Assembly: GCF_030285665.1 (NCBI RefSeq)
Contig: NZ_CP127295.1
Coordinates: 6,634,001-6,698,000, forward strand
DNA: 64,000 bases
Source: Amycolatopsis mongoliensis
Lineage (GTDB): Bacteria; Actinomycetota; Actinomycetes; Mycobacteriales; Pseudonocardiaceae
Direction of reading: 5' to 3'
Every line of letters starts with the position of its first letter. Position 1 is the first letter of the stretch. The notes under the pieces were generated by a model, which saw only the letters and a list, made by a program, of their open reading frames with translations, searched no databases and was not told the DNA's origin. Position numbers and translations under genes: made by a program. Below are positions 25,263 through 33,913 of this stretch, one piece after another.

Positions 25263-25787
25263 ATGGAGGGGAAGTCCGAACCGGACTGGGAAACCGTTTA
25301 CCGCGAGAATGTCGTCTGGATCTACCGGCTGATGCTGACCAAAGTGGGAAACCCCGCGGACGCCGAAGATCTCACCGGCGAGGTCTTCCTCGCTGCGCTG
25401 AAACCGTTGCGCCTGACGGCCCGCAGCGAAGAGGTCCGCGCCTACCTGCTGGCCACCGCTCGGACGGTGCTCGCCGCACATTGGCGTCGCCTGTTCGGTC
25501 GCGAGATCACCACGATCGGGCTCGGCGAAACGACGGAAATACCCGACCTTGGCCAAGGAACGCCGAACGGCTCGTCGCGTCCGGCCACGGACCGGCGGAT
25601 CAAAGCCATTCTCGCCGAATTGCCCGAACGTGCCCGGAAAGTCCTGCAACTACGATTCCTGGAGTCGTACTCGCTGCAGGACGCCGCCGACGAGCTGGGC
25701 GTCACCCTGGCCAACGTCAAGGTGATCCAGCACCGGGCGCTGCGGCTCGCCGCGCAGGCCGCGGCCCGGATAGAGGAGCGGGCATGA
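25263..25787 (+). CDS. ECF-type RNA polymerase sigma factor
   Basis: A 174-residue sigma factor. Region 2 runs over YRENVVWIYRLMLTKVGNPA-DAEDLTGEVFLAAL at about residues 14-48. Region 4 is ILAELPERARKVLQLRFLES followed by the helix-turn-helix SLQDAADELGVTLANVKVIQ-HRALR. ATG 25263 has GGAG eight bases upstream. Its stop overlaps the ATG of a Rieske protein, so the two are coupled. ECF factors are usually held by a co-transcribed anti-sigma factor; here that position is taken by the Rieske protein. Confidence 0.9.
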   Translation: MEGKSEPDWETVYRENVVWIYRLMLTKVGNPADAEDLTGEVFLAALKPLRLTARSEEVRAYLLATARTVLAAHWRRLFGREITTIGLGETTEIPDLGQGTPNGSSRPATDRRIKAILAELPERARKVLQLRFLESYSLQDAADELGVTLANVKVIQHRALRLAAQAAARIEERA

Positions 25788-26443
25788 ACGACGTCGACCG
25801 CTTCGCCGAAAGCCTGATCAGGCGGCGCACGCCGGAGCCGTTCCAGCCGGATGACGAGCAAGCCGCGCAGATGCGCGCGGCCATCGAGCTACGCGCCGCG
25901 CACGTCGGCGCGGCCGACGCAGTACCGGACGCGGACTTCGTCGCCCGCCTCGGCCACCGGCTCGCGGACCGGCTCGGCGCACAAGCGACCGGCACGCCGC
26001 ACACACGCCGAGGAGTGGTCCGGACCGCGGGCGTCGCCGCGGCGTCCCTCGCGGCGGGCATCGGGATCGATCGTCTCGTCCGCGGCCCTGACACACCGGC
26101 CCCGCTGTCACCGGCCGCGGGCACCTGGCGCACGGTCGCGGCGAGCGCGGACCTGCCCGCCGGGGGCGTGCGCGAGTTCGAACTGGACACCCTGACCGGC
26201 TTCGTCCAGCGGACCCCGGACGGCCTGCGCGCGGTGTCCTCGACCTGTACGCACCTGGGCTGCCGGCTGCAGCTCGTCACACCCGAGCGGCAGCTGCTCT
26301 GCCCCTGCCACGGCGCGATCTTCGCGCTGACCGGCGAGATCGTGCGCTACAACCTCCCGGTGGACATCCCGCCACTGCCCCACTTCCAGGTCCGCGAGCA
26401 GGACGGCGACATCCAGGTCTACGCCCCCGTCGAACGCACGTGA
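25784..26443 (+). CDS. membrane-anchored Rieske [2Fe-2S] protein
   Basis: A 219-residue protein. Residues 1-75 are soluble and charged, an anchor-like segment (VVRTAGVAAASLAAGIGIDR) follows near 85-105, then a Rieske domain with both cluster motifs, CTHLGC near 155 and CPCHGAIF near 173. The ATG overlaps the sigma stop by four bases. A Rieske domain binds a redox-active cluster outside the membrane, and the N-terminal region could bind the sigma factor. A redox-sensing anti-sigma role is inference; the alternative is an electron carrier. Confidence 0.85.
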   Translation: MNDVDRFAESLIRRRTPEPFQPDDEQAAQMRAAIELRAAHVGAADAVPDADFVARLGHRLADRLGAQATGTPHTRRGVVRTAGVAAASLAAGIGIDRLVRGPDTPAPLSPAAGTWRTVAASADLPAGGVREFELDTLTGFVQRTPDGLRAVSSTCTHLGCRLQLVTPERQLLCPCHGAIFALTGEIVRYNLPVDIPPLPHFQVREQDGDIQVYAPVERT

Positions 26444-26925
26444 GCCTCCACGTCACCGACTGCCTTCGAATGGCAGGCCGGCCGGGGAACGCACGACTGT
26501 GGCGACCTTCCCTTCGAGCGGCGCAAAGAGTCACCCAGGGCAGGCGGGATTGACGCGCCTTGTCGTGCCCGAGGGATCAGCGGACACCGTCACGCATCAC
26601 CTATCCGTTGCGGTCTACGCGACCACTATCGCGGTACAGCCGCGGCCGAGACGCCCGGCGGGCCCGCTCATCGCCTGAAGCGCGGGAAATCGACAACAAA
26701 ACCCGCAGAGCGGGCAAATCGGTCAACAAAGATCGGGCCGAAACCGTTAGTATCACACACTCGGCACGCTCTCATGATTCTCGGCGAGCAGGTATCCGAT
26801 ACCACGGTATCGATTGATCACCTCGCGGAATGAAGTGTGTAGCTGGTCACGCGGTCCGATGTGTGGGACGGTGGGAAGGTTCGGTCGGTTGGCGAATGTG
26901 GATCGCTTACGATGGGAGCTGCCGA
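26444..26925. other. 482-base intergenic region with a palindrome
   Basis: No gene is supported here. The second half is more AT-rich and holds CGATACC-AC-GGTATCG at 26797-26812. Several purine-rich tracts (GGGAAATCGACAACAAAACC) are present without a reading frame. It probably contains the promoter of the M28 peptidase. Confidence 0.5.
26797..26812. promoter_or_regulatory. palindromic operator candidate before the M28 peptidase
   Basis: CGATACC and GGTATCG are exact inverted arms around AC, 114 bases before the peptidase start. It could bind a regulator of the peptidase; none is encoded next to it. Confidence 0.4.
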
Positions 26926-28620
26926 ATGTCCGGATTTCTGCGGGGATTGCCGGGTCGAATCACTGTCGTGGCCGCGGTGGCCGCGCTGGTCGCCGGGGCC
27001 ACGACGGCGCAGGCCGTAGCCGCACCGACAGCCACACCGAACGGGGGTGAGGGGCCGGGTTCGGCCGGCTGCGCCGACCGCGTCAACAACACAGCACGCA
27101 AACTGGTTCCCTGTATCAGAACCGAGGACCTCTGGCGCCACATGCGGACCTTCCAGGCGATCGCCAACGCCCATCCGGGTCCCGACGGCCATCCGTCGCG
27201 CAACTCCGGCGAGCCGGGTTACAAGGCGTCGGCCGACTACGTCGCCAGGGTGATGCGCCAAGCCGGCTACGACGTCACGATCCAGAAGTACAAGTTCTTC
27301 TACTTCGCCTACACGGCCGTGCCGACGTTCCGCGAGGTCTCGCCGGCAGCGCACGACTACACCGTCGTCACCGACTGGAACCCGGGCCAGGCCACCGGGT
27401 CCACGACCGCGGCCCTGCAGCCCGCGGGCGGCATCGTCATCCCGCCTACGCCGGCACCCAGCTCGGCCAGCGGCTGCACGGCCGGTGACTTCGCAGGGTT
27501 CGTGCCGGGTCGCGTCGCGCTGATCCAGCGTGGCACGTGCCCCTTCGGCGTCAAGGTCCAGAACGCGCAGGCCGCCGGCGCGACCGGCGTGGTCATCTTC
27601 AACGAAGGCAACCCGGGACGGACGGCCGTGCTCAACGGCAGCCTGACCGACGCCGCCGGCAACCGCATCGTCCCGACGATTCCGGTCTCGTTCACTTCGT
27701 TCGCGACCGGTCAGGGCCTGTTCAACCAGTACAACGCGGCCGTCCAGGCCGGAACAGCCCTGCCGACGATGAACCTCGCCGTCAAGGCGGTCGTCAACCC
27801 CGAAGCCGACGACTACAACGTCATCGCCGACTCCAAGGGCGGTGACCCGAACCACGTCGTGGTCGTCGACGCGCACCTCGACGCGATCTACGGCGCCGGC
27901 ATGCTGGACAACGCATCCGGCTCCGCGACGATCCTCGACATCGCCCAGATGATGCACAAGGTCAACCCGCGCAACAAGCTTCGCTTCATCTGGTTCGGCG
28001 GCGAGGAGCTGGGGCTGCTGGGCTCGGCGTTCTACGTGAACAACCTCAGTCCGACCGAGCTGTCCAAGATCGGCTACGACCTCGACGCGGACGTGACCGC
28101 GACCCCGAACTACGTCGTCGGCGTCCTCGACCCGGCCGGCGTCGACCTGTTCAGCCGAACGGTGTCGACGCAGTTCCCGCCGCAGGTCTACGAGCCGTCG
28201 AAGGTGGCCAGGGACCAGGGCATCGGGTACTTCAGCTCCATCGGGAAGAAGAACATCCTGTTCTCGCCGGTCGGTACGGACGCGTTCTCCTTCAACCAGG
28301 CCGGGATTCCCGCAAGCGGGGTGCTGACCGGACAGGACTGCTGCAAGCTTCAGTCCGACGTCGATCTGTTCGGCGGGTCGCTCGGCAACTTCGAAGGAAA
28401 CGTGCCGGGCACCGACGGCGGCTGCGTCGACAACCCGTTCCGCTGGTGCGACAACCTCGCCAACAACGACCCGCAGGTGCTGACGTTCATGTCGAGGGGA
28501 TTCGCCACCATGGTGGTCGACATGGCCTTCGACACGACGGTGCTGTCTTCGAGCGGCAAGGTGGCCGCCAAACCTGCGCAAGCGCAGGCACAGGCCGGCA
28601 CAGGCGCCCCCGCCCGGTAG
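26926..28620 (+). CDS. secreted M28-family metallopeptidase with PA domain
   Basis: A 564-residue secreted peptidase. A signal peptide (MSGFLRGLPGRITVVAAVAA) is followed by an M28 N-terminal part, a protease-associated insert (VALIQRGTCPFGVKVQNAQA near 205) and the zinc core: DAHLDAIYGAGMLDNASGSA near 314-333 (His and Asp ligands), WFGGEELGLLGS near 358 (Glu pair) and DLDADVTATPNY near 385. The C-terminal region where the family has its last His ligand (FDPCYH-like) reads CVDNPFRWCDNL, without His. Activity may therefore be altered. GGGAG eight bases before ATG 26926 fixes the start. A stem-loop follows. Confidence 0.85.
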   Translation: MSGFLRGLPGRITVVAAVAALVAGATTAQAVAAPTATPNGGEGPGSAGCADRVNNTARKLVPCIRTEDLWRHMRTFQAIANAHPGPDGHPSRNSGEPGYKASADYVARVMRQAGYDVTIQKYKFFYFAYTAVPTFREVSPAAHDYTVVTDWNPGQATGSTTAALQPAGGIVIPPTPAPSSASGCTAGDFAGFVPGRVALIQRGTCPFGVKVQNAQAAGATGVVIFNEGNPGRTAVLNGSLTDAAGNRIVPTIPVSFTSFATGQGLFNQYNAAVQAGTALPTMNLAVKAVVNPEADDYNVIADSKGGDPNHVVVVDAHLDAIYGAGMLDNASGSATILDIAQMMHKVNPRNKLRFIWFGGEELGLLGSAFYVNNLSPTELSKIGYDLDADVTATPNYVVGVLDPAGVDLFSRTVSTQFPPQVYEPSKVARDQGIGYFSSIGKKNILFSPVGTDAFSFNQAGIPASGVLTGQDCCKLQSDVDLFGGSLGNFEGNVPGTDGGCVDNPFRWCDNLANNDPQVLTFMSRGFATMVVDMAFDTTVLSSSGKVAAKPAQAQAQAGTGAPAR

Positions 28621-28633
28621 CCTGCAGCCTCGA

Positions 28634-28673
28634 AGGACCTGGTTCGCGTCCACCCGGTCGCGAACCAGGTCCT
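28634..28673. terminator. 15-bp perfect stem-loop after the M28 peptidase
   Basis: AGGACCTGGTTCGCG and CGCGAACCAGGTCCT pair without mismatch across a 10-base loop, 13 bases beyond the peptidase stop. Confidence 0.8.
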
Positions 28674-28735
28674 CGTCCGCTGACCCGCGGTTGAGCCGAT
28701 GTCGTGGTTTTGTCCCTGACCGGAGGGTTGAGCGT

Positions 28736-28945
28736 GTTCGCCACCACGATCCGGGCCGTGGTGGGACGCGTGCTGCGTCCGGTGGAGGGGGATTCGCCGA
28801 GATCACCGAGCACAACCTGACCCGACGTGTCCCTGTGTTCCGAACCGTGGCCGACCAGGTGCGGGTGCTGGGCCCCGACACCCTGGTCACCCGTCACCAC
28901 CTCGCGCAGTGGCGAAAGCAGCTGTCCGAGGGCACGTCCAGCTGA
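28736..28945 (+). pseudogene. unrecognised remnant, possible C-terminus
   Basis: One plus frame reads FATTIRAVVGRVLRPVEGD. After a small shift near 28795 another reads FAEITEHNLTRRVPVFRTVA, DQVRVLGPDTLVTRHHLAQW and RKQLSEGTSS before a stop at 28945. The pieces look like the tail of one gene. It might be a methyltransferase end, but I cannot establish that. Confidence 0.3.
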
Positions 28946-29077
28946 CTTTGCCGGAGTGTCGGAACACATGCACTACACAGCAGGCACTCCGAGCAGTGGT
29001 CGCCGGCTCGCGTGCCGGGTACCAGATCCCCGGCACGGGTCCGGTGACGAACTCGAGCGCGACATCGCGGCTCTGTA

Positions 29078-29536
29078 TCACGTCACGAATTTGATGGACT
29101 CATCGAGAAATTTTGCCTGGTACAGGTCCCCTTGCGTCCCGTTGGCGGTAAACAGGTCCGAGGTGCTCGTATAGTTGACATTGGTGAACACCCTGACGTT
29201 GTGGCCCGTGCGGTTTCGCGCCGACCTGGCGTTCTGCCAGACGCACTGGCCGCTGCCGGTTCCGCTTCCACGGAACTCGTAGCATGTCGGTTGGGTCGGA
29301 CCGAGATTGGGAATGTTGCCGACGGCGAAGTCGGACACCGCACCGCCGGACACGCCCACCGGGTAGTAGAACAGGCAGAACTCGCCGTCATCGCAGTGGC
29401 CGTCCCGTGCACCGGTTGCGTGGGCCGTGCCGGCCAGGGGTATCGCCAATCCGACGGCGGCGCCGACGATTGCCACCGCCCGGGCCACGCGCATACTTGC
29501 CGCGGCGCCGCTGGACTTGCTGGTCGATGACCGCAT
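29078..29536 (-). CDS. secreted peptidase-inhibitor-like protein (I36-like)
   Basis: A 152-residue secreted protein. The signal segment is VARAVAIVGAAVGLAIPLAG-TAHA. The mature part has HCDDGEFCLFYYPVGVSGGA, CYEFRGSGTGSGQCVWQNAR and NVRVFTNVNYTSTSDLFTAN, with two Cys pairs and the beta-gamma-crystallin-like layout of the I36 inhibitor family (inhibitors of metalloproteases in Streptomyces). AAGGAG precedes ATG 29536. It sits 0.45 kb downstream of a secreted metallopeptidase on the opposite strand, which may or may not be its target. Confidence 0.7.
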   Translation of the reverse strand: MRSSTSKSSGAAASMRVARAVAIVGAAVGLAIPLAGTAHATGARDGHCDDGEFCLFYYPVGVSGGAVSDFAVGNIPNLGPTQPTCYEFRGSGTGSGQCVWQNARSARNRTGHNVRVFTNVNYTSTSDLFTANGTQGDLYQAKFLDESIKFVT

Positions 29537-29817
29537 CCTGCTTTCTCCTTCAGACCTGCGGCATCCGAGCCGCGTGGTCAACCGTCCACACCACGCTCGG
29601 CGTGCCGGGGCCGTTCAGCTGCGGCCTACGCCACCACCCAGATGGTCGAATCGCTGCTGCTGTTGGGGCGCGGTCGGATGGCGGGGATGGGACGGTCGCT
29701 TGGTCAAGGGAGTGGGCGGGCTGCGGCTTCGGCAGAGCAGGGGGAGGTGACGGGTGTTTCCGGGGCGCGCGACGTTAGGTGTGATGTAGGCCCAAGCGCC
29801 TGCGAGGTTCGCGCTGG

Positions 29818-30040
29818 TGAGGTCACTTGACACGAATCGCGGCACTTGCTTTTGTCATGATTCACGCAATGGACTGGGGGGCACACCGTCACCAACGCGG
29901 CGAGGATGGCGAGCACGGCTGCGGCGACTTTCCACGACGTGTCGAGCGCGTTCCGGTGGTCCGCGGTGTCGGCACCCCACAGCACGGTCGCGAAGACGAC
30001 GCCGGCCGCGTGCGGCTTCCGGGCGTCTGCGCATGGGACC
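29818..30040 (-). pseudogene. remnant of a small membrane protein
   Basis: A minus-strand frame reads ARKPHAAGVVFATVLWGADT, ADHRNALDTSWKVAAAVLAI and LAALVTVCPPV, enough for one or two membrane helices. It has no start codon or ribosome site I can defend. The rest of 29537-30040 shows nothing convincing. Confidence 0.3.
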
Positions 30041-30206
30041 TCAGCAGTCGTGGTGGCGACCGAGCATGAGCAGGTCGGCCAGGCCGAAGGCCGGTCCCGC
30101 GATGGGCAGGGTCGGTCGCCAGTCGGGTTCGCGGCTCAGGTAGCTCGCCGGGTCGGCGCGCAGCAGTCCGATCAGGACTTCCGCGACGGCTGTCCGGTCC
30201 TAGCGG
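30041..30206 (-). pseudogene. C-terminal remnant of an animal-type heme peroxidase
   Basis: The minus strand reads RTAVAEVLIGLLRADPASYL, SREPDWRPTLPIAGPAFGLA and DLLMLGRHHDC then a stop at 30041. The pattern L-xADPxSYL-x-PxWxPTL-DLL closes the peroxinectin / animal heme peroxidase family. An in-frame TAG lies directly upstream, and the heme-binding part is absent. Confidence 0.5.
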
Positions 30207-30235
30207 GTGTACCCGTTCGTCGAGGAGGCCTTTCG

Positions 30236-30472
30236 ATGTCATTGACCGTGCTGCAGGAGGCGAAACCGCCCTTCATCCCGGAGGGGGCGCATGCGATGAC
30301 CGTCGTCATCGAGTACCCGCCGGGCGACGCAGGCACCCCGCCGCACCGCCACCCCGGTCCGGCCTTCGGCTACGTGCTGGAGGGCGAGATGGTCTTCGAG
30401 CTCGAAGGCGAGCGGGCTAACATGGCCGGCACGAGCGGGAAGAAGGTGGTTGTGGTGACGCGGTTGCGCTAG
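30236..30472 (+). pseudogene. cupin-domain protein, truncated after the first motif
   Basis: ATG 30236 with GAGGAGG six bases upstream starts MSLTVLQEAKPPFIPEGAHA. The first cupin motif is present: GTPPHRHPGPAFGYVLEGEM-VFELEGE. Normal members continue for another 40 to 60 residues with a second His motif. Here the sequence changes after ELEGERAN and stops at 30472. The 5-prime end and its ribosome site are intact, so a 78-residue product is still likely to be made. Confidence 0.6.
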
Positions 30473-30524
30473 CCGCCCGCCCGGAGAGTCCGGGAGCCCG
30501 GGTGGCTGGTTCCGGAGGAACGAG

Positions 30525-30824
30525 ATGTCCCGCACGGACAAGACGAAACCGTCGTGGGTGCGCCACCGCGAGCATGGTGGCCTGCCCCTGCACGACCACC
30601 GGACCGGCCCCTGCGACCTGCCGCCACAGCCGCCGCGGGAGGACACCGGCACCCGCTGCCGATGGGCCACCGTCACCGGGATGGCCTCCCCGTGGCCCTG
30701 CTGTGCACGCACCCAGGAGCGTTCGGCGTACAAGGAATGGCAGGGGTGGGTGCGGGCGGCCAACCGCAAGGTCCGCTACGCCGGTCGCCGTGCCGCACGC
30801 GACTGGCGGAAGGACGCCGGCTGA
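30525..30824 (+). CDS. conserved small hypothetical protein, 99 residues
   Basis: ATG 30525 follows GGAGGAACGAG. The protein begins MSRTDKTKPSWVRHREHGGL and has CDLPPQPPREDTGTRCRWAT, then TQERSAYKEWQGWVRAANRK and RRAARDWRKDAG. Two Cys lie in the CDLP and CRW regions. I recall this as a small actinomycete family of unknown role. Its end lies 10 bases from the end of the histidine kinase on the other strand. Confidence 0.65.
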   Translation: MSRTDKTKPSWVRHREHGGLPLHDHRTGPCDLPPQPPREDTGTRCRWATVTGMASPWPCCARTQERSAYKEWQGWVRAANRKVRYAGRRAARDWRKDAG

Positions 30825-30834
30825 CCGGGCCGGC

Positions 30835-32577
30835 TCAGCGCTCCGGGGGACCGGACCAGGGCAGCCGCAAGGTGAACACCGCACCCGCGGGGGAGCTGAC
30901 CGCGACCGTGCCGCCGTGTGCCTCGACGAGGTGGCGCACGATGGCCAGGCCCAGCCCGCTGCCTCCGGTTTCCCGCGCACGGGACTTGTCGGCCCGCCAG
31001 AACCGGTCGAACACGAACGGCAGGTCCTCGGCCTGGATACCGGTCCCGGTGTCGGCGACTTCGATCACGACGTCGTCGCCGTCGGCCGCCGCGCGTACCG
31101 TCACCTGCCCGCCCGGTGGGGTGTAGCGCAGCGCGTTGCCCACGAGGTTGCCGATGGCCTGGCGCAGGCGCACCGGATCGGCGATCAGCACGAGGTCGGC
31201 GTCGGCGACGGCGGCGGTGAGGGTGACGTCGTGAGCGTCCGGGGCGTGCGCGACGACGACGTGGTCCACGAGGTCGGCGACCCGCACCGCTTCGGGGTGG
31301 ATCCGCAGCTGTCCCGCGTCGGCGGCCGCGATGTCCCGCAGATCCTCGATGATGTGCTGGAGCAGCACGGTGTCTTCCAGCAGGGAGTGGGTCAGCGCCT
31401 GGTCCAGCGGGAGGTGCCCGTCCTCGGCCGCTTCCAGCCGGCCGCGGACGGCGTTGAGCGGGTTGCGCAGCTCGTGGGCGATGTCGCCGATCATCGTGCG
31501 CCGCTGCCGCTCGAGCCGCTCGCGACGCTCCGCCAGCGTGTTGAACGCCGCGGCCAGGTAGCCGATCTCGTCCCGGGAGGTGACCGGCGCCCGCACGTCC
31601 CGGTGCACGGCGTCGGTCAGCGCGCGCAGCGGCCGGGCCAGCCGGGAGGCGACCGCCACCATCACCAGCATCGCCAGGCCGACCACGGCCAGCGTCAGCA
31701 GGGCGACGCGGGCGGCGTTCGTGGCCGACAGCGGAAACGCGGGCTGCGCTTCGCCGCCGGGGCCGAGCACGAACAGCAGCGCGGGCGGCGCGACGTACCC
31801 GGCCAGCTGCTCCCGGCGCGAGGAGTCCGCACAGGACTTCGCCGTCAGCGTCTGGTTGCCCGTGACGACGAAGCCGAGCGCGACCACGGCGGGCTCGGTC
31901 ACCCCCTGGCGGTGCAGGCAGGTGGCGACCAGCGCGTTCAGCTCGGCGAGTGCCCTGGCTTCGGTCGGGGTGGGCTGGTCGAGTGCGTGCGTGTCGCACT
32001 TGGAGTGGACGAAGCCGCCATCGGGCGGGCTGACGACCGGCCGGCCCGACGGCAGCTCCCGGACCTGCGCCGGAATTCCCGTGTCCTGCAGGCAGAATTC
32101 GGCCAGTGCGGCCGCGGTCTGCAGGTTGATGCGCTCGTCCGGGCTCAGGGCGTACGGCCCCACCACCCGGGGGTCGATCCCGCTCGGCGAGGTGCCGGGC
32201 AGCAGCACCGGGTCCACGTGCAGCGGGTCGACCACCGCGCTGGGCCGCTCGGGCAGCGTCACCGCGCCGCCGCCGGAGTCGGCCACTGGTGTCCGCGCGG
32301 GCGTCGTCAGCACGATCCGGCGGCCGGTCTTCGCCGCCAGCAGGCGGACGGTGTCGCCGGCGTCGCCCCAGGCTTGGTGGCGCGCCGCGTAACCGACCAG
32401 TTCGTTGTAGATCGACGCGTCGCCGGACAGCGCTTGCCCCTGTTCCTGCCGGATCGACCGAGTCGTGCTTTCGGCCGCCAGCCACGCCATCGCGGCGATC
32501 GAGCTGACCGCGATCAGGGCGGAAACCGCCGTCAGCCGGACCACCAGGCTGCGGTGGCGGGCGAACCTAGCCCGCAT
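30835..32577 (-). CDS. sensor histidine kinase
   Basis: A 580-residue sensor kinase. An N-terminal membrane helix (LVVRLTAVSALIAVSSIAAM) precedes an extracytoplasmic domain of about 260 residues with several Cys (EFCLQDTG, SKCDTHA, TCLHRQG, KSCADSS). A second helix (ALLTLAVVGLAMLVMVAVAS) leads to a HAMP domain, the phosphoacceptor MIGDIAHELRNPLNAVRGRL near 375, the N box GNLVGNALRYTPPGG, G1 VADTGTGIQ and G2 GGSGLGLAIVRHLVEAHGG. ATG 32577 overlaps the response-regulator stop by 11 bases. The pair is divergent from a lipoprotein and efflux operon, its likely target. Confidence 0.9.
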   Translation of the reverse strand: MRARFARHRSLVVRLTAVSALIAVSSIAAMAWLAAESTTRSIRQEQGQALSGDASIYNELVGYAARHQAWGDAGDTVRLLAAKTGRRIVLTTPARTPVADSGGGAVTLPERPSAVVDPLHVDPVLLPGTSPSGIDPRVVGPYALSPDERINLQTAAALAEFCLQDTGIPAQVRELPSGRPVVSPPDGGFVHSKCDTHALDQPTPTEARALAELNALVATCLHRQGVTEPAVVALGFVVTGNQTLTAKSCADSSRREQLAGYVAPPALLFVLGPGGEAQPAFPLSATNAARVALLTLAVVGLAMLVMVAVASRLARPLRALTDAVHRDVRAPVTSRDEIGYLAAAFNTLAERRERLERQRRTMIGDIAHELRNPLNAVRGRLEAAEDGHLPLDQALTHSLLEDTVLLQHIIEDLRDIAAADAGQLRIHPEAVRVADLVDHVVVAHAPDAHDVTLTAAVADADLVLIADPVRLRQAIGNLVGNALRYTPPGGQVTVRAAADGDDVVIEVADTGTGIQAEDLPFVFDRFWRADKSRARETGGSGLGLAIVRHLVEAHGGTVAVSSPAGAVFTLRLPWSGPPER

Positions 32578-33253
32578 CGGTGAGCTTGTACCCGACGCCG
32601 TACACCGTGACCAGGCGAGCCGGGCGGGACGGGTCACGCTCGATCTTCCGGCGCAGGTTGAGCACGTGCACGTCGATGGTCCGGGTCGTGACGTAGGCGT
32701 CCGTGCCCCGGGTCAGCTCCAGCAGCCGCTCCCGGGTGAACGCCCGGTCCGGCTGGCCGGCGAACACCTCCAGCAGCGCGAACTCGGCGTGCGTGCACTC
32801 CGCCGGCCGTCCTTCGAGGTGAACGGCGTGCCGCTCCGGATCGACCACCAGGTCCCCGACCCGCAGCAGGGGACCGTTCTGCGGCCCGAACCGCGCCCGG
32901 CGCAGCAGGGTCCGCGTCCGGGCGAGGAGTTCGCGGGGACTGTAGGGCTTGGTCATGTGGTCGTCGGCGCCGAGGTCGAGGCTGCGCAGCAGGTCGTACT
33001 CGGAGTCGCGCGCGGTCAGCACCAGCACCGGGAGGTCGGACTCGGTGCGCAGCGTGCGGCAGACGTCGAGGCCGTCCATTCCGGGCAGCATCACGTCGAG
33101 CACCAGCAGGTCGGGCCGGCGCTCGCGGGCGTGCGCCAACGCCGCCGGCCCGTCGTGCACGACTTCCACCGTGTGCCCGTCGCCTTCCAGGTAGAGGCGG
33201 ATCACCTGGGCCTGTTTGGGGTCGTCCTCGGCGACCAGTACACGGGAGGACAT
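32567..33253 (-). CDS. OmpR-family response regulator
   Basis: A 228-residue regulator. The receiver domain has the acid pair in VLVAEDDPKQAQ, the phosphoacceptor Asp in LLVLDVMLPGMDGLD near 53, Thr in VLVLTARD and Lys in MTKPYSPREL. The C-terminal winged helix has AEFALLEVFAGQPDRAFTRE and TRTIDVHVLNLRRKIERDPS, ending VYGVGYKLTDAG. It is translated ahead of the kinase with overlapping ends. The 79-base gap to the divergent lipoprotein gene is the likely binding region. Confidence 0.92.
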   Translation of the reverse strand: MSSRVLVAEDDPKQAQVIRLYLEGDGHTVEVVHDGPAALAHARERRPDLLVLDVMLPGMDGLDVCRTLRTESDLPVLVLTARDSEYDLLRSLDLGADDHMTKPYSPRELLARTRTLLRRARFGPQNGPLLRVGDLVVDPERHAVHLEGRPAECTHAEFALLEVFAGQPDRAFTRERLLELTRGTDAYVTTRTIDVHVLNLRRKIERDPSRPARLVTVYGVGYKLTDAG

Positions 33254-33331
33254 CGGCTCAACCTAACCGGGCGGACAGCATTCGAACAGCGCCTTAACCG
33301 GATGCTGACGACTTCGCCCGAGGCTGTGCCC

Positions 33332-33913
33332 ATGACGATCTTTTCCCGACGGCTGAAGCTGTGCCTGTGCGCGGCCGCGGCGCTGTTCGCGGCCGTGGCC
33401 TGCGGCAGCTCGCCCGCGCCGGCGCCGAGCGTGGCTGCCTTGCCCACCAGCGGGACACCGGCGAGCACCGGGACGGCGACCGCTGCGTCCACAGTGGACC
33501 GTCACCCGCACCAGACGCTGAACACCACCGACGCCGAATGGTGGAGCTGGACCCAGGCGTACTGGAAGTGCCTCGAGGAGCACGGTGTCCCGTACGTCGA
33601 AAAGGAACCGGGAATCCTCGCGCCGAAGGGCAACGACGAAACGATCCGGGGCCGGAACCCGGCCTACGACGGCGCCTTCGACCAGTGCGAACCCGTCAAG
33701 CCGTTGCCCGCGCCCGAACTTTCGCCCGACACCAACCCGCACTACATGGACGGCTACCGCAAGGAGATCGCCTGCCTCAACAGCCACGGCCTGAAGGTCA
33801 CTCCGCTGCCCGACGGCGGCGGCTGGAACTACGACGGCCACCCGACGATGTCCCAGGACGAGCAGACCAAACTGCAGTTCGACTGCCGCAAGGAAGCCTA
33901 CAGTGCGGGATAA
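33332..33913 (+). CDS. lipoprotein of the efflux locus
   Basis: A 193-residue lipoprotein. The signal peptide RLKLCLCAAAALFAAVAC ends in the lipobox AVAC. A Ser/Thr/Ala linker follows, then a domain with WWSWTQAYWKCLEEHGVPYV and EIACLNSHGLKVTPLPDGGG, each with a paired Cys. ATG 33332 is chosen; an in-frame ATG at 33302 is possible. It overlaps the adaptor gene by 11 bases, so it belongs to the efflux operon. The conserved W and C pattern recurs in lipoproteins beside such pumps; the role is unknown. Confidence 0.75.
   Translation: MTIFSRRLKLCLCAAAALFAAVACGSSPAPAPSVAALPTSGTPASTGTATAASTVDRHPHQTLNTTDAEWWSWTQAYWKCLEEHGVPYVEKEPGILAPKGNDETIRGRNPAYDGAFDQCEPVKPLPAPELSPDTNPHYMDGYRKEIACLNSHGLKVTPLPDGGGWNYDGHPTMSQDEQTKLQFDCRKEAYSAG

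Noticed and set aside
26818..28890. 690-codon minus-strand open frame opposite the M28 peptidase
   Set aside because: No domain, and Val/Asp/Arg-biased shadow composition. The plus-strand peptidase has a signal peptide and metal motifs.
30502..32583. Long plus-strand frame across the histidine kinase
   Set aside because: It is an antisense shadow. The minus strand holds HAMP, phosphoacceptor and ATPase motifs.
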